Of a stretch of DNA of 12,174 nucleotides, positions 6,396-12,174 are shown piece after piece (positions within the stretch are counted from its first letter, which is position 1; each line of letters starts with the position of its first letter). The DNA is from an uncultured Spirochaetaceae bacterium (GTDB lineage: Bacteria; Spirochaetota; Spirochaetia; SZUA-6; Bin103), in assembly GCA_913043885.1 (NCBI GenBank), contig CAJWOB010000037.1:1-12174 (forward strand), written 5' to 3'. A program made the translations under genes and the position numbers. The notes below the pieces were generated by a model. It was given only the letters and a program-made list of their open reading frames with translations. It made no database searches and was not told the DNA's origin.

Positions 6396-8641
6396 GAAAG
6401 GTGATGGCAGCCGTGGCGACCGCGGCCGTCCTCGGGCTCCCTGTGCTCAGCTCGGCGGATGCCGCGACCTTCGACCGCGAGGTGGCGGCCCTTGCCGCCG
6501 CAGGAGCGCGTGGTGAAGGCTCTGACGCAGAGCGTGCGGCCCTCGAGCTCATAGCGGCGCGCGCCACCGCGTGGGGCGTAGCGCCGCAGATCCGGGACTT
6601 CTCGGACGCCAGCTTCGCCCACTCCTTCTCCCGCATTGTCGAGGTCACCATCCCCGGCAACAGCGAAGGCACACTGGTGATCGTCGTACCCCTGGGTGGC
6701 GCGCAGTCCGCGGCGCAGGACGTGAGTATCCCGTTCGGCCTGGCCATGGTCGACGCGGCGGCCCGTGCGGTTCCGCCGGTAACGGTGACGGTGCTGTTCG
6801 CAGGCGCCGAGCGAGGTCCCAGCGCGGACGCATACCCGCTGGGGAGCCGTCTCTTCCTGGAGCACTTTCAGCCCACCGGACCGGTTGCGGTGGTGTACGT
6901 CGACCTGGTCGAGGTACCGGGGCGAGTCGCCTTGATCAGCGGGACCGCCGGCGAGGTCAGCCCATTCTGGCTGATCGACGGCGTAAGCCGGGCGCTCAGC
7001 AGCGCCGACCTGTTCTTCCGAGTGCGCGGCAACGAGACGCAACTGTTGCGGATGGGCCTGCAGTCCACCCCCCAACTGGAGCCCTATCTACAAGCCGGTT
7101 TTCCGGCGGTGCAGCTCACCAGCACCGGTGCCGAGGCTACCGATCAGGAGCAAGAGCTGTGGCCCGCCCGGGTCGACCGGTTCCTCGGCGCACTGCTGGC
7201 GTCCTTCGGCGAGGGGGTCCCCACGGAGTGGGATCGCCACTTCCTCTTCTTTCAAGTGCAGGGGCTGTTCGTGCCGCTCCGTGAGCTCACCTACTTGCTG
7301 CTGGTTCTGGGCGTGTTCGCGGCCGCCATATCGCTGGCATTCGTGTTTCCGGAGCGCATCCGCCGCTACGCGCGGGCCATCCGGCGCAACGCACTGCGGC
7401 TGCTCGCCACCGCTGCGCTGCTGTTTGGGGCGCTGTGGGCCAGCGGGGTGATGCTGCAGACCCTGCTGTCGGTGCGCGGCCTTTCCACCCTGTGGCAGGT
7501 GCAACCGGGGCTGTTCTTTGCCGGCAAGGTCACGCTTACGTTGATGATTGCAGGTGGGGTACTGCTGGCTGCCCGCCTGCAGGTGGCGCGCCGCATTCTT
7601 GGGCCGCTCACCGATCGCCACCCGGCACCCGGCTACAACACTGCGGCGGCGCTGACGCTGCTCCTTGTCGATATCGTGGTAGTCGGCATCGTCGACATCT
7701 CGTTCTCCTACTATTTCGTGTGGGCGTTCGCGTTCACGCTTCTATTCAGCGTCTCCCGCAGCGTGTGGCTCAAGTCGCTCTGGCTGGTGGTAGCCCCCTA
7801 CTGGATCGTCAAGACACTGGTGGAGCTCCTTCAGCTACCGGCGATGCGGTTCGCCGAAGCGGTGCTCTTCTCGCCGGTGTGGGGGGCCGCGGTCGGTTCG
7901 CTAGTTCTGGTGCCGTTCGCCCTCATGACGCAGCGCGTGGTCGCCATGCTGCCCCATCGAGGCCGGCGGAGGTGGGCGACGGAAGTCGGCCGTCGGGTGC
8001 TGGTGTCGGGTACGCTGGCGCTGACCATCCTCTCGGTCGCCGGCGTGCTATCGGTATGGCTCTACCGGCCCTATGGACCGCGGGTGCCACAGCCGGTAAC
8101 CGCGCGCGCCATCGTCGACGCGGCCGATGGGAAGGCCCGTGTCGAGCTGCGGAGCCCGGCTCCGCTGGGACCGATGATGGTATCGCTCGGGGCAGTGGAG
8201 ATCGCCGTCGATACCGGCCGCAACGCGCACATTGCGACCCCGACGCGGGCCGGCCCGGCGACGCGCGAGCCGCTGGTGGAGGTGACGCAGGAGTCGGTGG
8301 CGTTCCTGCGCCGGCAGGTGGTGGCGATCACGTTACAGCCACAAGGCAACGCCAGCCGAATCGGGCTGCAACTGGTCGGTCCTGCCGACTTCGTGCTATT
8401 CGACTCCAACTTCCCGTTTCAACGTCAGAACGAGCGGAGCTACACGGTCTTGGTGGGTCGCGATCCGCCCTCTCCACTGCGCGTCGAGCTGACCCTCCCT
8501 GCCAACACCGAGTTCGCGCTCCGCTACCAGGTGAGCTTCGCCTCGCCGCCGCTCCCGCTCGTGGTGCGCGCCGAGGACGACCGGACGCTGAGCGTGGACG
8601 GCAGCGTGACGGTCGCCGGGGTTGCAGAGATCCGCACCTAG
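6383..8641 (+). CDS. Membrane protein with inactive-looking M28 (aminopeptidase-like) domain and about eight transmembrane segments
   Basis: 752 residues. Residues 1-28 form a signal peptide (basic MAAARK, an Ala/Val/Leu core, cut near ADA/AT). Residues 29-285 follow the zinc-peptidase M28 plan: LVIVVPLGGAQSAAQDVSIP (98-117) sits where active enzymes have 'ahyDs...Ga.Dna', and VTVLFAGAERG...GSRLFLEHF (135-162) where they have 'fv.f.aEE.gl.GS..f'. The metal-binding His and Asp are not present and the EE pair is ER, so peptidase activity is unlikely. Hydrophobic segments lie near 302-322, 338-358, 376-397, 418-438, 441-458, 464-484, 493-517 and 538-560. Residues 565-752 form a beta-rich, probably periplasmic domain. 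The order resembles eukaryotic ERMP1-type M28 membrane proteins. GGAGG is 13 nt upstream of the ATG, a long spacing, but this start gives the only good signal peptide. The TAG stop overlaps the dinB start. Confidence 0.8.
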   Translation: MAAARKVMAAVATAAVLGLPVLSSADAATFDREVAALAAAGARGEGSDAERAALELIAARATAWGVAPQIRDFSDASFAHSFSRIVEVTIPGNSEGTLVIVVPLGGAQSAAQDVSIPFGLAMVDAAARAVPPVTVTVLFAGAERGPSADAYPLGSRLFLEHFQPTGPVAVVYVDLVEVPGRVALISGTAGEVSPFWLIDGVSRALSSADLFFRVRGNETQLLRMGLQSTPQLEPYLQAGFPAVQLTSTGAEATDQEQELWPARVDRFLGALLASFGEGVPTEWDRHFLFFQVQGLFVPLRELTYLLLVLGVFAAAISLAFVFPERIRRYARAIRRNALRLLATAALLFGALWASGVMLQTLLSVRGLSTLWQVQPGLFFAGKVTLTLMIAGGVLLAARLQVARRILGPLTDRHPAPGYNTAAALTLLLVDIVVVGIVDISFSYYFVWAFAFTLLFSVSRSVWLKSLWLVVAPYWIVKTLVELLQLPAMRFAEAVLFSPVWGAAVGSLVLVPFALMTQRVVAMLPHRGRRRWATEVGRRVLVSGTLALTILSVAGVLSVWLYRPYGPRVPQPVTARAIVDAADGKARVELRSPAPLGPMMVSLGAVEIAVDTGRNAHIATPTRAGPATREPLVEVTQESVAFLRRQVVAITLQPQGNASRIGLQLVGPADFVLFDSNFPFQRQNERSYTVLVGRDPPSPLRVELTLPANTEFALRYQVSFASPPLPLVVRAEDDRTLSVDGSVTVAGVAEIRT

Positions 8642-9828
8642 TGCCCGGCGGCGACCAACAGGTGCTGCGCTTCTTCCACGTCGACTTCGACGCCTTCTAC
8701 GCCGCGATCGAACAAAGGGATAACCCGCAGCTGCAGAGCAAGCCGGTCGTGGTCGGCGCTGCGCCCGGACGCCGCGGAGTGGTTGCAGCTTGTTCGTACG
8801 AGGCGCGCAGCTACGGGATTCACTCAGCCATGCCGATCGGCCAGGCGCGGCGACTCTGCCCCCACGCGGTGTTCCTACGCCCGCGCATGGACGTGTACGT
8901 GGAGGAGTCGCGTCGACTCATGACGCTCCTCGGTCGCTACTCGCCGGACGTACAACAGGTCTCGATAGACGAGGCGTTTGTGGACGTGGCCGGCCTGCAG
9001 CGGATGTGGGGACCGCCAATGGAGCTGGCCAGGAGCATCCGTAAGGCTACCGTGGACGAGCGTGCCTTGAGGGTGTCGATCGGCGGGGCCAGCTCCCGCT
9101 ACTTCGCCAAGCTCGCCTCCGCTCAGTGCAAGCCGGATGGCCTCCTGCTGCTGGAGCCTGGTACAGAGCGCGAGTTCTTGGCCTCGCTGCAGCTCACCGA
9201 TCTGTGGGGCGTTGGCGCCAGCACCATCGAGCGGCTGCACGACCGCGGCGTGCGTAGCGTCACCCAGCTCCTCGGGCTCGACCGCACCACCAGCGAAGCG
9301 ATGTTGGGAGAAGGTGCCAGTCGCTACCTGTCGACGATAGCCGCTGGCAGCGACCCCGGGGTATTCTCCCGGCGGCGGCGAAGTCACAGCGTCAGCAGCG
9401 AGAGCACCTTCGCCAGCGACACCTCGAGCCGGCCTGCGCTCCGCAAAGTGTTGCTGAGCTTGTGCCACCGGGTCGTGGACCGTATGGCCGAGCAGGGAGT
9501 GGAGTCACGCACGTTGGTAGTGAAGGTGCGGGACGCCAAGTTTCGCACGCGAACCGTCCGCCGCAGTCGCGACCGGCCATTCGCTTCGGCTGCGGAAGCC
9601 TATCGCCACGCCTGCGAGCTGCTCGAGCTGCGATGGGACGGAAAGGTTGCGCTACGGCTACTTGGCGTTGGCTTCGCCGATGTGCGGCTGATCGAACCGG
9701 GGCAAGGCGACCTGTTCGACGACCGCGCCGCGCGTGTGCGGACAGTCGAGCGCACCGTGGCGCGGCTGGCGAAGTCAACCACTGCGCCAATAACCAAGGC
9801 CAGTCTGATGCGCCACCGACCGCCCTGA
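8641..9828 (+). CDS. dinB: DNA polymerase IV (Y-family translesion polymerase)
   Basis: 395 residues, the normal Pol IV size; copies damaged DNA at stalled forks. HVDFDAFYAAIE (13-24) carries the first metal-binding Asp (D15) and the steric-gate aromatic (Y20). VSIDEAFVDV (107-116) is the catalytic SxDE motif (D110, E111). SIGGASSRYFAKLAS (146-160) matches 'giG.s.nK.lAK.AS', with Arg where Lys is usual. LTDLWGVGAST (185-195) is the helix-hairpin-helix thumb, and SVSSESTFASDT (250-261) opens the little finger. QGDLF (355-359) is a beta-clamp-binding motif followed by a 36-residue basic tail. The GTG at 8641 shares its G with the TAG stop of the M28-like gene and has no ribosome site, so translation is probably coupled. 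A GTG at 8662 is the alternative and would remove only seven residues. I see no LexA-type operator here, but any promoter would lie upstream of the preceding gene. Confidence 0.95.
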   Translation: MPGGDQQVLRFFHVDFDAFYAAIEQRDNPQLQSKPVVVGAAPGRRGVVAACSYEARSYGIHSAMPIGQARRLCPHAVFLRPRMDVYVEESRRLMTLLGRYSPDVQQVSIDEAFVDVAGLQRMWGPPMELARSIRKATVDERALRVSIGGASSRYFAKLASAQCKPDGLLLLEPGTEREFLASLQLTDLWGVGASTIERLHDRGVRSVTQLLGLDRTTSEAMLGEGASRYLSTIAAGSDPGVFSRRRRSHSVSSESTFASDTSSRPALRKVLLSLCHRVVDRMAEQGVESRTLVVKVRDAKFRTRTVRRSRDRPFASAAEAYRHACELLELRWDGKVALRLLGVGFADVRLIEPGQGDLFDDRAARVRTVERTVARLAKSTTAPITKASLMRHRPP

Positions 9829-9843
9829 GCGCAGCGGCAGCGG

Positions 9844-9996
9844 CTACAGCCGCGCGTGCAACTCCAGCGCGTCCTCAAGGTCACGCTGATCGTCGCGACT
9901 CAGCGTCGGCTGCGACCGCAGCAGGTCGATGGCCTGCTGGACCAACAACGCCGCCTCCTCCCGGTCGGTCAGCGCGGGGATGTCGACCTCTCCTTC
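9844..9996 (-). other. 50-codon in-frame coding continuation after the stop of the secreted TPR gene
   Basis: Straight after the TAA at 9997-9999 the same frame stays open for 50 codons to a TAG at 9844-9846. It encodes a coding-like, mostly helical sequence: EGEVDIPALTDREEAALLVQ, then QAIDLLRSQPTLSRDDQRDL and a short acidic tail. Codons keep the local G/C third-position bias. No ATG or GTG lies in this frame, and TTG only appears at codons 16-17. Two readings are possible. It may be the true C-terminus of the TPR protein, cut off by a nonsense change or reached by read-through. Or it may be a separate small gene starting at ATC 9979-9981, since AAGGAG lies 8 nt before that ATC. I favour the first. 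It ends 15 nt from the convergent dinB stop. Confidence 0.5.
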
Positions 9997-10794
9997 TTAC
10001 AGCGCGGAGAGCTCCAACCCGCGCCGCTCGTTCTGAGCACGGTCGCGCTTGCGCCGTTGCTCGCGCTCCCGCCTGGCCTGACTCCAGTTCCGCTTGTGCA
10101 GGTGCTTGGCAAGCTCGGTGTAGTAGTCGGGGCGCACTTCCTCGACCTCGCCAGACTCCGGGTCAGCCTCGCGCAGGTCGATGGCGCGACGACCGAAGGA
10201 CACCGCCCAGTCCGTGTTGCCGAAGCTCAGTGGGAACCCTGGCAGCTGCTCGTACATCGAACCGAGCACGTAGTAGGTGGGAGCGAACTCGGGCGCGCGG
10301 TCGATTACCTCGCGCAGTAACTGGCGCATGCGACCGGCGGCGCCGAGCGCGTTGAGCACCCCCCTTGTCTGTCCCCACTTCCCGATGGAGGCCGACTTCC
10401 AGTAGTAGCCGAGGTGCAGGTCCGGAGCGGCGGCGATGGCCTGGTCAGCGTGCGCCTCTCCCTCTTCGAACAGCGCCAGCAGCTCGGCCTCGGTTGCGCC
10501 TCGCTCGAGGAGGTCGTCCCCCATGCCCACGTGTACGCGCGCCGCACGCCAGTGCAGCTCCGCGCGCTCGGCGTCCGAGCGAGCGTCCGGCAGGGAGCGC
10601 TCCAGCAGTGCTAGGGCATCGGCGTGCCGTCCGGCCTCGTCCAGATCGTCGATCTGGTCCAGTACCGGCTTGAGCCCCTGGGCAGCGACGAAAGGGCCGA
10701 CCATCACCGCCGCCGCGGCGAGGACTGTCGCGCAACGGCGTGCCCGACCGGCGGCAGCATCTGACGCCGCTGGGCCGGCCTGTACCCCACCCAC
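9997..10794 (-). CDS. Secreted TPR-like protein
   Basis: 265 residues. A signal peptide is likely: Arg-rich GRARR (16-20), then CATVLAAAAVMVGPFVAAQG with cleavage near VAA/Q, so periplasmic. The rest is helical and TPR-like. ADALALLERSLPDA (58-71), LHWRAARVHVGMGDDLLERG (80-99) and AEAHADQAIAAAP-type repeats are followed by GYYWKSASIGKWGQTRGVLNAL (129-150) and APTYYVLGSMYEQLPG (171-186). The GYYWKSA...G...G segment recalls bacterial relatives of the RMD1/TatT type of TPR protein, which is only a resemblance. The C-terminus is strongly basic (RREREQRRKRDRAQNERR). The only start that leaves a signal peptide is the GTG at 10792-10794. It has no ribosome site and sits inside a hairpin. The gene follows the PEGA gene by 29 nt, so coupled translation is likely. 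The frame continues past the TAA (see 9844-9996). Confidence 0.75.
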   Translation of the reverse strand: MGGVQAGPAASDAAAGRARRCATVLAAAAVMVGPFVAAQGLKPVLDQIDDLDEAGRHADALALLERSLPDARSDAERAELHWRAARVHVGMGDDLLERGATEAELLALFEEGEAHADQAIAAAPDLHLGYYWKSASIGKWGQTRGVLNALGAAGRMRQLLREVIDRAPEFAPTYYVLGSMYEQLPGFPLSFGNTDWAVSFGRRAIDLREADPESGEVEEVRPDYYTELAKHLHKRNWSQARREREQRRKRDRAQNERRGLELSAL

Positions 10795-10812
10795 TCGCGA
10801 CGAGCGGGTGGG
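10786..10812 (-). promoter_or_regulatory. Strong intergenic RNA hairpin covering the GTG start of the TPR gene
   Basis: Arms 10801-10812 and 10786-10797 flank a 3-nt loop. In the minus-strand RNA the arms are CCCACCCGCUCG and CGAGUGGGUGGG, pairing 12 of 12 with one G-U wobble. In plus-strand RNA the same position is an A-C mismatch, so the structure fits the minus transcript better. It starts 12 nt after the PEGA stop codon. The TPR start codon (10792-10794) lies in the 3' arm. No U-run follows, so it is a poor intrinsic terminator. It could couple TPR translation to ribosomes finishing PEGA, or stabilise an mRNA end. Confidence 0.55.
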
Positions 10813-10823
10813 TGAGAGTGGGA

Positions 10824-11672
10824 TCAGCGTCTCTGGCTGCGACGGACGCCGCGCTGCGTGTTGACCTCCGCCACCGGGCGAGTGACTCCGGTCTCGAGAA
10901 CCTCCATCGCCATCACCATTCTGAGCGTGTACTCGATACCCGACTGCAAGTTGGCTTCCTGGCTAAATCCAAATCCGCCCGACACCACGGTGATGAGGCG
11001 GACCCCCGCGGGCACCAACACCGGCTGGCCCGCATCCATGGGCTCGCCATCGATTAGCAGCTGCAGCTGACCCCGGGCGACGCGGGGGTCGCCCAGCCGT
11101 TTGTTGAGGAACCGATCCGGAAGATCGACGATGAGGGTCGCCAGCGCCGGCGACAGCTCGAACTCGTAGAACTGCCGCGCTTGATTGCTGACGGTGAGGG
11201 TAGCCGCGAGGGGCAGGAATCCCGGCGCCTCCAGCTGTAGCTGATACTCGCCGGCGACGATCGGCAGCGTTACCGGAGTCTCCCCGCGCTCCTGACCGTT
11301 GATAAACACCATCGCGCCGGTGTTGGCCGCAATGCTCACCTGGCGGGTGGCCGGTCGCGTGGCGCGGGCAGCCGTGAAGTCGATCTGGAACGCCTGGCGG
11401 CCGGTGCTGGTTACACGGATAGTGCGGGTGACAGCTGCCCGCCCGGCGGCCTCGAGGCGAACGTTGTAGTTGCCGGCGCGCAGTCGTAGCGTCAACGCCG
11501 TGGTGCCGCGCCGCTGCCCATTGACGAACACAGTGGCACCACGCACGTTCGACTGGAACGTCACTTGCGGCACCACCACCTGTGCCAGCGCGTCGGTTGC
11601 GATGAGGGTGAAGCAGAGTACGGCGGCAGCGACCGTCAGCGACCGTCTCGAGAGCCTTCTTGGGGACTTCAT
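10824..11672 (-). CDS. Exported PEGA-repeat protein
   Basis: 282 residues. Residues 1-30 are a clear signal peptide (KSPRRLSRR, hydrophobic SLTVAAAVLCFTLIATDALA, cut ALA/Q). Two PEGA repeats follow. Repeat 1 is about 37-100, with GATVFVNGQRRGTTALTLRL (45-64) then AGNYNVRLEAAG. Repeat 2 is about 111-172, with GAMVFINGQERGETPVTLPI (119-138) then AGEYQLQLEAPGF. A more divergent third unit at about 178-232 has LQLLIDGEPMDAGQPVLVPAG. PEGA domains are small beta folds found on surface and periplasmic proteins; binding to wall or other polymers is often suggested but not shown. The tail (254-282) is polar and basic. The ATG at 11670-11672 has no Shine-Dalgarno, which fits the promoter almost touching it. 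The gene sits between the SPOR gene (84 nt upstream) and the secreted TPR gene (29 nt downstream). Confidence 0.88.
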   Translation of the reverse strand: MKSPRRLSRRSLTVAAAVLCFTLIATDALAQVVVPQVTFQSNVRGATVFVNGQRRGTTALTLRLRAGNYNVRLEAAGRAAVTRTIRVTSTGRQAFQIDFTAARATRPATRQVSIAANTGAMVFINGQERGETPVTLPIVAGEYQLQLEAPGFLPLAATLTVSNQARQFYEFELSPALATLIVDLPDRFLNKRLGDPRVARGQLQLLIDGEPMDAGQPVLVPAGVRLITVVSGGFGFSQEANLQSGIEYTLRMVMAMEVLETGVTRPVAEVNTQRGVRRSQRR

Positions 11673-11676
11673 GGCA

Positions 11677-11694
11677 GCGCTAGAACGATAGCGC
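11677..11694. promoter_or_regulatory. Perfect 6-bp palindrome over the PEGA -10 region (possible operator)
   Basis: GCGCTA (11677-11682) and TAGCGC (11689-11694) are perfect inverted repeats with a 6-nt spacer. They cover the candidate -10 element of the PEGA promoter and the expected start site, the usual place for a repressor operator. As RNA it would form only a weak hairpin just before the ATG, but most of it is predicted not to be transcribed. Confidence 0.4.
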
Positions 11695-11713
11695 CGCCGC
11701 CGCCGGTTTTCAA
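11685..11713 (-). promoter_or_regulatory. Candidate sigma-70-type promoter for the PEGA-TPR operon
   Basis: On the minus strand TTGAAA (11708-11713, 5 of 6 matches) and TATCGT (11685-11690, 4 of 6) are separated by exactly 17 nt. Transcription should begin near 11677-11679, only about 5-7 nt before the PEGA ATG at 11672. That predicts a leaderless or near-leaderless mRNA and explains the missing ribosome site. It is the best-scoring promoter I can see in the window. Confidence 0.5.
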
Positions 11714-11756
11714 TCTCGCCCCGCCCGCGGTCTGTACTTACTTACCCATAAGCAAC

Positions 11757-11975
11757 TTAGTAGACGCGAGAAATGTAGCTTCCGGTCAGGCCGTCCACCG
11801 ACTTGATCCACCCGAGAAATTTCTGCGCCTCGCGTTCGTTGAGGTACGGTCCGACTCGGACCCGATAGAACAGGGAGTCGCCACTGTTGCGCGTGGTGAT
11901 GCGGCTGGCAACACCGAGGTCCCGAAGCTGCCTATCTACCGAGTCGGCACGGCCGCGGCTGGTGAAGCTGGCCAC
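11757..11975 (-). CDS. SPOR-domain protein, N-terminus unresolved
   Basis: From the GTG at 11973-11975 there are 72 residues. They form a SPOR domain, which binds denuded glycan strands of peptidoglycan, often at division sites in the periplasm: VASFTSRGRADSVDRQLRDL, then FYRVRVGPYLNEREAQKFLG (36-55), with the family signature 'Y.V.VGP...ReeA' and a final SRVY strand. The first strand actually begins upstream, at EYWIQVASF, so this GTG would cut it. The frame stays open to the TGA at 12168-12170 but offers no ATG, GTG or TTG before 11975. Upstream it reads an Ala/Ser-rich stretch with LASC, which resembles a lipobox, then APSTPSVEYW. A frameshift, a rare start codon or a sequence error is possible. 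A SPOR protein needs export, so the true gene is probably longer than given here. Confidence 0.65.
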   Translation of the reverse strand: MASFTSRGRADSVDRQLRDLGVASRITTRNSGDSLFYRVRVGPYLNEREAQKFLGWIKSVDGLTGSYISRVY

Positions 11976-12067
11976 CTGGATCCAGTACTCGACACTCGGG
12001 GTGCTGGGCGCCGCGGCGGCGGAAGCGCGCGCGGCGCAAGACGCAAGGCTCGCTGCCGAGCCGCGCG

Positions 12068-12174
12068 ATGAGCGGGGGGCCGAACAAGCTCTGGGTGGCC
12101 TACCTCGACGGCGAAGGCGTGAGTGTCCGCGGCCGGAGCCGGTGCGATCGGACTGTGTCGCTGCCGCTCATGTC
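12068..12174 (+). CDS. 5' end of an unrecognised gene running off the right edge
   Basis: ATG at 12068-12070 opens a frame with no stop through the window end (35 full codons). It starts MSGGPNKLWVAYLDGEGVSV and goes on to a basic patch and VSLPLM. Nearly all third positions are G or C, and the composition looks protein-like, while the opposite-strand frames here are Arg/Pro-rich or interrupted. No clear ribosome site precedes the ATG. I do not recognise a family. It would diverge from the SPOR gene, limiting how far upstream that gene can start. Confidence 0.4.
   Translation, partial: MSGGPNKLWVAYLDGEGVSVRGRSRCDRTVSLPLM

Noticed and set aside
6304..6747. N-terminal extension of the nitroreductase across the divergent gap
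   Set aside because: It reads as antisense of the M28-like signal peptide region, and the ATG at 6303 has a good GGAG and fits family length.
7435..8640. Upstream in-frame extension of dinB over the M28-like gene
   Set aside because: The residues are Arg/Gly/Ala-rich with no Pol IV similarity; the real polymerase begins at HVDFDAFY and the other frame encodes a coherent membrane protein.
10786..10812. Intrinsic terminator after the PEGA gene
   Set aside because: The stem is strong but no U-run follows on the minus strand, and a U-run is required for the standard mechanism.
11742..11753. Short tandem TAAG repeat between the SPOR and PEGA genes
   Set aside because: Only about three tetranucleotide copies; too short to call a meaningful repeat or iteron.

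Overview
The window is GC-rich bacterial DNA. Coding codons strongly prefer G or C in the third position, so long shadow ORFs appear on both strands. I recognise no rRNA, tRNA, CRISPR array, insertion sequence or phage gene, and the content looks chromosomal. Lineage cannot be fixed from 12 kb. A Gram-negative envelope is implied by PEGA, SPOR and secreted TPR proteins. The mix of a Cdc48-like AAA protein, a large TPR/NTPase protein and these envelope proteins is what I would expect in a high-GC spirochaete, but that is a low-confidence inference.

Block 1 (1-6303, all minus strand) reads in transcription order: nitroreductase-like flavoprotein, a 1042-residue protein with a cyclase-like N-terminus, a degenerate NTPase core and a TPR tail, a 609-residue tandem AAA ATPase, then the 5' part of a HisRS-like gene, probably hisZ (cut by the window edge). 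Gaps are 23, 88 and 63 nt, so the genes look co-oriented and possibly co-transcribed. A sigma-70-like promoter sits between the TPR gene and the AAA gene. The AAA protein has one dead-looking and one live-looking ATPase module. Its neighbour has lost the key residues of both its cyclase-like and its NTPase-like part. Together they could form a motor-plus-scaffold pair, which is the best candidate here for an undescribed system.

Block 2 (6383-9828, plus strand) holds a secreted or membrane M28-peptidase-like protein that seems to have lost its zinc ligands and carries about eight membrane segments. It overlaps by one base (TAGTG) the gene for DNA polymerase IV (dinB). It diverges from block 1 across a 79-nt gap and converges on block 3.

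Block 3 (9844-11975, minus strand) is an envelope cluster: a SPOR-domain protein, a PEGA-repeat protein, and a secreted TPR protein. The PEGA gene has a good promoter that overlaps a palindrome and predicts an almost leaderless mRNA. A 12-bp hairpin buries the GTG start of the TPR gene. The TPR frame continues for 50 more codons after its TAA stop. The SPOR gene has no start codon that would give it a complete domain. At the right edge a plus-strand coding sequence begins at 12068 and leaves the window.
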